From assembly GCF_027490375.1 (NCBI RefSeq), contig NZ_JAIXYH010000095.1:1-40891 (forward strand): a stretch of DNA of 40,891 nt, written 5' to 3'. Origin of the DNA: Flavobacterium sp. GTDB taxonomy: Bacteria; Bacteroidota; Bacteroidia; Flavobacteriales; Flavobacteriaceae. The position numbers and the translations under genes were made by a program. Under the pieces are notes generated by a model. That model had not been told where the DNA came from and did no database searches. It saw nothing but the letters and a program-made list of their open reading frames with translations. Positions 34,442 through 40,891 of this stretch are shown piece by piece; the first letter of the stretch is position 1; each line of letters opens with the position of its first letter.

Positions 34442-34960
34442 ATGAAAAACAACCGAAAACCCATACAAATCGGAATTTTATTCTTGGCTATGTTCACGCT
34501 GATGGCATGTAGTGTCTCGTACAATTTTACAGGAACTGGAAAGATCGACGCCAAAACTTTTCAGGTAAATTACTTTTTGAATAATTCGGAATTAGTGCAA
34601 CCGGGAATTGAACGAACTTTTACAAATCGTTTGCAGGAAATTATTCTAAATCAGACGAATTTAAGTTTGACCAATACCGGTGGAGATTTAGTTTATGAAG
34701 GCGAAATAACCGACTTCAGAATAACGCCTATGACTGCAACGGCCGACCAAAGAGCGTCGCAAAACCGATTAACGATTGCGGTACAAGTTCGATTTACCAA
34801 TAAAAATAAAGAAGAAGATAATTTTGATAAAAAGTTTTCTTTCTTTTACGACTATTCTGGTGATGCACAATTAGTAGGCGGACCTTTAAATGAAGCTTTA
34901 GAAGTAATTTTTGAACGAATCACGCAGGATATTTTCAACGAATCGTTAGCAAAATGGTAA
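34442..34960 (+). CDS. lptE: LptE-like LPS assembly lipoprotein
   Basis: A 172-residue lipoprotein (signal peptide with LMACS, Cys23). The mature part has the LptE-like order: CSVSYNFTGTGKID, VNYFLNNSELVQPGIERTFT, DLVYEGEITDFRITPM and a final helical part (EALEVIFERITQDIFNESLA). In Gram-negatives LptE plugs the LptD barrel and helps insert lipopolysaccharide into the outer membrane. Bacteroidota LptE proteins are divergent, so assignment rests on pattern and on this operon position. It is separated from the activator gene by one base and from the next gene by 4 bp. Confidence 0.8.
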   Translation: MKNNRKPIQIGILFLAMFTLMACSVSYNFTGTGKIDAKTFQVNYFLNNSELVQPGIERTFTNRLQEIILNQTNLSLTNTGGDLVYEGEITDFRITPMTATADQRASQNRLTIAVQVRFTNKNKEEDNFDKKFSFFYDYSGDAQLVGGPLNEALEVIFERITQDIFNESLAKW

Positions 34961-34964
34961 ACCG

Positions 34965-35765
34965 ATGATAAACGCACAGGAACTGAGCTTGTTTTTGGAA
35001 AAACCTGAATTGGTGAAAGACCAGCACGTTGCTGTTTTGCGCGAATTAATTAATCGGAACCCTTATTTTCATGCACCTCGAGCCATTTATTTAAAAGCGC
35101 TGTACAACCAAAACAGCAGTGCCTACAATCTTGAATTGAAAAAAACTGCGGCTTATACGCAAGATCGCGGTGTTTTATTCGACTTCATCACTTCGGGCAC
35201 TTTTACGGGTTTGCATCAAGCTTTTCAAGCAGAAAAAGAAGCGCGTATCAACGAAATTGAAGTTTTTGCGTACGAAATTGTATCGCATAAAACTGACGAT
35301 ACAATAGTAGCAGATCTGGCAGCTACAACTATTGAACCAACAGCGGTTACAACGCAAGCGGCTGCAAATCTGGGCGTAGGAAAACCACTGCAATTTTCGC
35401 AAAAAGAAAAACACAGTTTCCAAGAATGGTTGCAACTAGCAAGTTTTAAACAAGTAGATCGAAGCGAAGCAAGCGTACCCGACAGTCGAAAGCGCAAACT
35501 CGACTTGATTGATAAGTTTATTGAAAGTAATCCGAAGATCATTCCGAATCGGGAACAAACGAGCTCGGTGAAATTAGTTCAGGACGACGACAGCCAGCAA
35601 GCTACGCTAATGACTGAAACTTTGGCACAAGTTTACCTCGAGCAAAAGAAATATCAAAAAGCAATTCAAGCTTATGAAATTTTAATTTTGAAATATCCCG
35701 AAAAAAGTTCTTTCTTTGCAAGCCGAATTTCGGATATCCGAATTTTGCAAACCACTAATATTTAA
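34965..35765 (+). CDS. Conserved hypothetical protein with C-terminal TPR-like repeat
   Basis: A 266-residue protein without signal peptide or membrane span. The N-terminal part (about 1-85) is helical and contains ELINRNPYFHAPRAIYLKAL. A Ser/Thr/Ala-rich linker follows. The C-terminus has one clear TPR-like motif (LAQVYLEQKKYQKAIQAYEI). The gene commonly lies between lptE and secG in Bacteroidota (recollection, not searched). I do not know its function. It is co-transcribed with its neighbours, with gaps of 4 bp upstream and 10 bp downstream. Confidence 0.75.
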   Translation: MINAQELSLFLEKPELVKDQHVAVLRELINRNPYFHAPRAIYLKALYNQNSSAYNLELKKTAAYTQDRGVLFDFITSGTFTGLHQAFQAEKEARINEIEVFAYEIVSHKTDDTIVADLAATTIEPTAVTTQAAANLGVGKPLQFSQKEKHSFQEWLQLASFKQVDRSEASVPDSRKRKLDLIDKFIESNPKIIPNREQTSSVKLVQDDDSQQATLMTETLAQVYLEQKKYQKAIQAYEILILKYPEKSSFFASRISDIRILQTTNI

Positions 35766-35775
35766 TTGATTTAAA

Positions 35776-36138
35776 ATGTTTTCGATTTTTGTAGTATCTA
35801 TCACAATAGTTTGTTTTTTATTAATCCTAGTTATTATGGTGCAAAACCCTAAAGGAGGCGGTTTGTCTTCTACTTTAGGAAGTTCGGCACAATTAGGTGG
35901 TGTTCAAAAAACAACCGACTTCTTGGATAAAAGTACTTGGACATTAGGCGCAGCACTAATTGTGTTGGTATTATTGTCTTCTATTAGCTTTTCAAAACCA
36001 GAAGCTGAACAAGTTGCGTTACCTGAGTCTACAGAAGCTCCTGCTGCGCCAGCTGCTAACGAAAACAAACCAGCTGCCGAAAAACCAGGCACTACTACTA
36101 CAACAAACACACCTGTAGAAGTACCCGTAAAGAAATAA
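35776..36138 (+). CDS. secG: Protein translocase subunit SecG
   Basis: A 120-residue protein. The first helix is about 3-20, followed by the family motif VQNPKGGGLSSTLG, then LGGVQKTTDFLDKSTW and the second helix (about 55-75). The tail is Ala/Glu/Thr/Pro-rich, common in Bacteroidota SecG. It is the auxiliary subunit of the SecYEG channel. It is the last gene of the operon and is followed by a strong terminator at 36161. Confidence 0.93.
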   Translation: MFSIFVVSITIVCFLLILVIMVQNPKGGGLSSTLGSSAQLGGVQKTTDFLDKSTWTLGAALIVLVLLSSISFSKPEAEQVALPESTEAPAAPAANENKPAAEKPGTTTTTNTPVEVPVKK

Positions 36139-36160
36139 GACTTACGTGCTCAAAATACCT

Positions 36161-36193
36161 AAAAGCCGATTCCGAAAATGAATCGGCTTTTTT
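36161..36193 (+). terminator. Terminator of the miaB-secG operon
   Basis: AAAAGCCGATT pairs with AATCGGCTTTT around CCGAAAATG, followed by further T residues. Confidence 0.92.
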
Positions 36194-36287
36194 TATGCGC
36201 GTTCTTATCAAGAAAATCAGGGCTTACTGCTGCGGTTTATGCCTCTTTTGGCAGTTAAGCAAACCAGATTTCCGACAATAATTCCGC

Positions 36288-36332
36288 AAACTGAAAATGT
36301 GTCAGTTTTAACACAGCTGGCACAATTTCTGA
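36288..36332 (+). promoter_or_regulatory. Possible control region upstream of groES
   Basis: AAACTGA (36288-36294) and TCAGTTT (36302-36308) form a perfect 7-bp inverted repeat around a 7-base loop. Next is CTGGCACAATTTCTGA (36317-36332). It resembles a sigma-54 -24 box (CTGGCAC) with a poor -12 box: GA stands where GC is expected, at the correct 10-base spacing. No CIRCE element is visible. Regulation by RpoN is only a possibility. Confidence 0.35.
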
Positions 36333-36380
36333 AATGTAGCGAGCAGTCAATTAAGTTAACCTAAAAAATAAATAAGAGTT

Positions 36381-36656
36381 ATGGCATTGAACATTCAACC
36401 TTTGGCAGACAGAGTTCTTATCGAGCCTGTAGCCGCCGAAACGCAAACCGCTTCAGGTATCATCATTCCTGACACCGCGAAAGAAAAACCTCAGCGCGGA
36501 AGTGTAGTTGCTGTTGGGAACGGGAAAAAAGATCACAACATGACCGTGAAAGTTGGCGACACCGTGCTTTACGGAAAATACGCCGGTACCGAACTCAAAC
36601 TAGACGGAAAGGACTATTTGATCATGCGTGAAGACGACATTCTGGCAATTGTTTAA
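36381..36656 (+). CDS. groES: Co-chaperonin GroES
   Basis: A 91-residue protein, usual length. It has [13 protein letters not shown] at the start, the mobile-loop region [46 protein letters not shown] and a final [13 protein letters not shown]. It caps the GroEL cavity for ATP-driven folding. It forms an operon with groEL, 27 bp apart. Confidence 0.97.
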   Translation: MALNIQPLADRVLIEPVAAETQTASGIIIPDTAKEKPQRGSVVAVGNGKKDHNMTVKVGDTVLYGKYAGTELKLDGKDYLIMREDDILAIV

Positions 36657-36667
36657 TTCAATCTTTA

Positions 36668-38309
<1,642 letters not shown>

Positions 38310-38331
38310 TTCATTTCGAGTTCAAATACAG

Positions 38332-38360
38332 AGCCTTCTCAATTTGGGAAGGCTTTTTTT
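38332..38360 (+). terminator. Terminator of groES-groEL
   Basis: AGCCTTCTC pairs with GGGAAGGCT (one G-T pair) around AATTT, followed by a run of T. It sits between the convergent groEL and blh genes. Confidence 0.88.
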
Positions 38361-38381
38361 ATGGCTGAGTGTAAGCGGTGT

Positions 38382-39269
38382 TTATGCCGATTTCTTAAAC
38401 AACCGCAGCATCACAAAAGCATGCGGAAAGGTTATCGCGGCTAAGGCTGCAAACAAAAACGAGGTAAGTTCTTGAACGGAACTACTAAAGAAAAATGTTG
38501 CTGTAATACCAATTGCCGCAGCAAGCCAGTACCAAAAAGCCGATTTAAAATACATCCGAAAACTGCGCCATTCCGAATTCCCATAGAGAAATTGTACTTG
38601 CGCTAAAAGCGACGGGATGCTGTGCCATAGAATAAAATAAACGGCAAAACCCCAAATTAGGCTGCCCGAAAAAAAGATCAGTGCAAAAAATGGCAGCAAA
38701 AGCAAATCGCGCGCAACCGATTGTAGTCTTCCTGGAATCGACACAATACGCCAGAGCACAAACAAAGCAAAAAAAATTACGGTACCGACTAAAATGCGTC
38801 TCCACGGAAAGTCAAGCAAATTGCTATGCGTAAGTGTAGCTAAAACGCCGTTAACTTCCGCCTGGTGCGCAGCAAACAACAGCGCAAATAACAACCAGCC
38901 GTACAGAAATCGAAATACATACCGATCGAGCGCCTTCCAACTACTGTCGTAGCGCTCCGAGTGCTGCTCACCAAAATGATAGCTGCTGGTAAGCACAAAA
39001 CTAATAATCGCTAAAACCGGTAACCAAAAAAACAACAGCGCAGCCAGCACAACAACGGCAATGTATCGCATCAATAAGTGCCGATCTAATCCTAAAGTAT
39101 GTGGCGACTTAAACTGCTGCAAAAGCAATAAATCGTTTGCGCCATGCAAAACACCGAACGATAAAATCAGCGTTAAGCCCGCAATCAGCTCAACAGTTGC
39201 CGAACCGTACGAACGCACGAAAAGTCCGCCAAAGCTCGCCAATATTAGTATTTTTTCAATCTTATTCAT
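38382..39269 (-). CDS. blh: Beta-carotene 15,15'-dioxygenase Blh (Brp/Blh family)
   Basis: A 295-residue integral membrane protein with about eight hydrophobic segments. Histidines expected to bind the catalytic iron are in SFGVLHGANDLLLL, TSSYHFGEQHSERY, YFILWHSIPSLLAQ and ITFPHAFVMLRLF. Blh cleaves beta-carotene into two retinal molecules. It is divergent from and 107 bp away from the proteorhodopsin gene, which needs retinal as its chromophore, so the pair is a complete retinal-and-rhodopsin unit provided the cell makes beta-carotene elsewhere. It ends 22 bp past the groEL terminator. Confidence 0.92.
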   Translation of the reverse strand: MNKIEKILILASFGGLFVRSYGSATVELIAGLTLILSFGVLHGANDLLLLQQFKSPHTLGLDRHLLMRYIAVVVLAALLFFWLPVLAIISFVLTSSYHFGEQHSERYDSSWKALDRYVFRFLYGWLLFALLFAAHQAEVNGVLATLTHSNLLDFPWRRILVGTVIFFALFVLWRIVSIPGRLQSVARDLLLLPFFALIFFSGSLIWGFAVYFILWHSIPSLLAQVQFLYGNSEWRSFRMYFKSAFWYWLAAAIGITATFFFSSSVQELTSFLFAALAAITFPHAFVMLRLFKKSA

Positions 39270-39323
39270 TCAAAATTATGTGTAATGCAAATTTTAAGAT
39301 AAATTTTTGAATTATTCATAATC

Positions 39324-39363
39324 AATTTTGTTTAATGTTTCGTAGATTTGATTAAACAAAATT
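39324..39363 (+). promoter_or_regulatory. Perfect 13-bp inverted repeat over the rhodopsin promoter
   Basis: AATTTTGTTTAAT (39324-39336) is exactly complementary to ATTAAACAAAATT (39351-39363). The 14-base spacer contains TAGATTTG (39343-39350), a good -7 element, 26 bp before the ATG at 39377. No TTG is found at -33. The arrangement fits an operator for a dimeric regulator. It could instead be a hairpin in the divergent blh transcript. Confidence 0.6.
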
Positions 39364-39376
39364 AATCCTAATAATT

Positions 39377-40108
39377 ATGAATGCAATTTTATTTAGCTCA
39401 ATGGTAACAAAAATGTTGCCCGATGATTACATTGGTTTTACGTTTTTCGTAGGTTGTATGGCTATGATGGCCGCATCTGCGTTCTTTTTCCTCTCACTAA
39501 GTCAGTTCGACAAAAAGTGGAGAACATCTGTATTGGTATCCGGACTTATCACGTTCATTGCTGCGGTACACTATTACTATATGCGCGACTATTGGGGAGC
39601 TTTCCAAGAATCGCCTACATTTTTCCGTTACGTTGACTGGGTACTTACTGTGCCGTTGATGTGTTTAGAGTTTTATTTAATCCTGAAAGTAGCAGGTGCA
39701 AAAACAAACTTATTGTGGAAAATGGTTTTCTGGTCGGTAGTAATGTTGGTAACTGGCTATTTCGGAGAGACTGTATTTAGCGATCAGGCAGCTCTTTGGG
39801 GTGCTATTTCGGGTGCAGCTTATTTCGTTATTGTTTACGAAATATGGCTCGGAAGCGCTGCTAAATTGGCACAAGCTGCTGGTGGCGACGTACTAAAAAC
39901 GCACAAAATTCTATGCTGGTTTGTGCTTGTAGGTTGGGCAATCTACCCATTAGGCTACATGCTAGGAACTGAAGGTTGGTACACATCAATCCTCGGAAGT
40001 GGAAGCGTAGACGTGGCATACAACATTGCCGATGCCATCAACAAAATCGGATTTGGTTTGGTAATTTATAGCTTGGCTGTAAAATCAACCGGAACAGCAA
40101 ATTCGTAA
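39377..40108 (+). CDS. Proteorhodopsin, light-driven proton pump
   Basis: A 243-residue, seven-helix type I rhodopsin. Helix C reads RYVDWVLTVPLMCLEFY. Asp87, Thr91 and Glu98 form the DTE motif of proton-pumping proteorhodopsins (acceptor and donor), not the NDQ of sodium pumps. His65 in AAVHYYYMRDYW is the usual partner of the acceptor. Lys223 in ADAINKIGFGLVIY binds retinal. The colour-tuning position is Met95, which points to green absorption. There is no separable signal peptide. It is divergent from blh, closed by the terminator at 40125, and may be controlled through the inverted repeat at 39324-39363. Confidence 0.97.
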   Translation: MNAILFSSMVTKMLPDDYIGFTFFVGCMAMMAASAFFFLSLSQFDKKWRTSVLVSGLITFIAAVHYYYMRDYWGAFQESPTFFRYVDWVLTVPLMCLEFYLILKVAGAKTNLLWKMVFWSVVMLVTGYFGETVFSDQAALWGAISGAAYFVIVYEIWLGSAAKLAQAAGGDVLKTHKILCWFVLVGWAIYPLGYMLGTEGWYTSILGSGSVDVAYNIADAINKIGFGLVIYSLAVKSTGTANS

Positions 40109-40124
40109 ATATAAATGCTCATGG

Positions 40125-40157
40125 GAAAAGCCGACTTGGAAACGAGTCGGCTTTTTT
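40125..40157 (+). terminator. Terminator of the proteorhodopsin gene
   Basis: AAAAGCCGACT pairs with AGTCGGCTTTT around TGGAAACG, followed by a T-run. A short open frame after it (40159-40383) has no protein-like features and is not called. Confidence 0.9.
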
Positions 40158-40368
40158 TATGGCATTCAACGGAGAATATTTTCAAAAAGTGGTTTCATTT
40201 TTGGGCGTTCCGGCGGCAGGTAACGTAACGCTTGCGCAGAACAGTAATCCGCACGACCGCCGTCGCGTTTTCCGCTGTATCTTTTGTGGCCATTCTAAAG
40301 AAAACGCATCGGAGCCACAAAAGGATGACGCTCCAACCGCTAACGCAAAAAACGTTACCAGCAAGAAA
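40158..40368. other. Intergenic stretch before the right-end array, no gene seen
   Basis: Between the rhodopsin terminator and the repeat array I see no convincing gene. A 74-codon frame at 40159 begins in the terminator tail and runs into the first repeat. Confidence 0.6.
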
Positions 40369-40870
40369 AGTATTAAGATTTGAGTATTAAGTATTAAAAC
40401 TACGATGAATTCACCACTTGACGTGTCAATTTAGTATTAAGATTTGAGTATTAAGTATTAAGACTACGATGAATTCACCACTTGACGTATCGATTTTTTA
40501 GAAGCTAGAAGCTAGACACGAGAAGCTAGACTCGATGAATTCACCACTTAACTTGTCGATTTAGTATTAAGATTGGAGTATAAAGTATTAAGACTACGAT
40601 GAATTCACCACTTGACGTATCGATTTTTTAGAAGCTAGAAGCTAGACACGAGAAGCTAGACTCGATGAATTCACCATTTAACGTGTCAATTTAGTATTAA
40701 GATGGGAGTATTAAGTATTAAGACTACGATGAGTTCACCACTTGACGTGTCGATTTTTTAGAAGCTAGAAGCTAGACTCGATGAATTCACCACTTAACTT
40801 GTCGATTTAGTATTAAGATTGGAGTATTAAGTATTAAGACTTTAATGAGTTTGCCACTTGACGTGCCGTC
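40369..40870. repeat. Higher-order tandem array, 130-bp period
   Basis: Two unit types alternate. Unit A has three AGTATTAAG-type words and then a block ACGATGAATTCACCACTTGA. Unit B has three AGAAGCTAG-type words and then the same block (with CTTAAC). A units start at 40369, 40433, 40563, 40693 and 40809. B units start at 40500, 40630 and 40760. The A-to-A distance across B is exactly 130 bp, except for the last, where B lacks 14 bp. The blocks end in GTGTCGATTT-like sequence. Inverted copies of the A unit occur at 323-376 and 481-540. There is no coding frame. Confidence 0.9.
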
Positions 40871-40891
40871 TATCTGCCCGAACCCCGAATC

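Noticed and set aside
39377..40108. Sodium-pumping (NDQ) rhodopsin
   Set aside because: The helix-C residues are Asp, Thr and Glu (DTE), so it is a proton pump.
40159..40383. 74-codon frame after the proteorhodopsin gene
   Set aside because: It starts in the terminator tail, runs into the satellite array, and shows no protein-like pattern.
40369..40870. Array resembling a CRISPR
   Set aside because: The would-be spacers are themselves repeated (two word types), there is no unique spacer DNA, unit lengths of 63-67 bp are mostly conserved between copies, and no cas genes are present.

Overview
The window is chromosomal DNA of a Bacteroidota bacterium, most likely an aquatic member of the Flavobacteriales. 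Evidence: a complete gldK-gldL-gldM-gldN locus (type IX secretion and gliding), a secreted protein with a T9SS C-terminal sorting domain, the block miaB / sigma-54 activator / lptE / TPR-like gene / secG, promoters of the Bacteroidota type (TTG, 19-21 bp, TAnnTTTG), no clear Shine-Dalgarno sites, and a flavobacterial-type proton-pumping proteorhodopsin next to blh.

Layout. 1-1510: repeat-rich, gene-poor DNA ending in a broken RHS-family gene. 1531-7682 (minus): a large T9SS-exported protein with five SusE/F-like modules, a DUF4349 lipoprotein, an initiator tRNA followed by two 97-bp tandem copies of its 3' part plus terminator, and a DUF4861-like secreted protein. 7806-12272 (plus): an orphan multi-PAS histidine kinase, a DUF1761 membrane protein and a FemAB/GNAT-like protein. 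12538-14604: two lipid-metabolism genes, a DgkB/YegS-type lipid kinase (minus) and an App1-type phosphatidate phosphatase (plus). 14640-17840 (plus): a membrane-anchored AraC-type regulator followed by a four-gene envelope cluster (lipoprotein, GIN-domain protein, DoxX, starch-binding-like lipoprotein). 18408-22862: pyruvate dehydrogenase E1-beta, an ABC-F ATPase, a DUF983 protein and an FAD-dependent oxidoreductase. 22924-31376 (minus): topA, an arginase-fold protein with altered metal-ligand motifs, then gldKLMN. 31729-36138 (plus): the tightly packed miaB-to-secG operon. 36381-38309: groES-groEL. 38382-40108: blh and proteorhodopsin, divergently transcribed. Blh would cleave beta-carotene to retinal, the chromophore of the rhodopsin. 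40158-40891: a higher-order repeat array.

The least explained content is repetitive. Four intergenic hairpin elements share conserved flanks around unrelated stems (12321-12465, 17855-18006, 18163-18308, 31509-31652). A satellite-like repeat occurs as a 130-bp-period array at the right end and as inverted copies at the left end. Two MITE-like elements have inverted ends. A short palindromic sequence interrupts the RHS remnant three times. The tRNA 3' end is tandemly duplicated. These, the degenerate arginase-like gene beside the gliding operon, and the perfect inverted repeat over the proteorhodopsin promoter are the best candidates for follow-up. All assignments come from reading the sequence; no database search was run.
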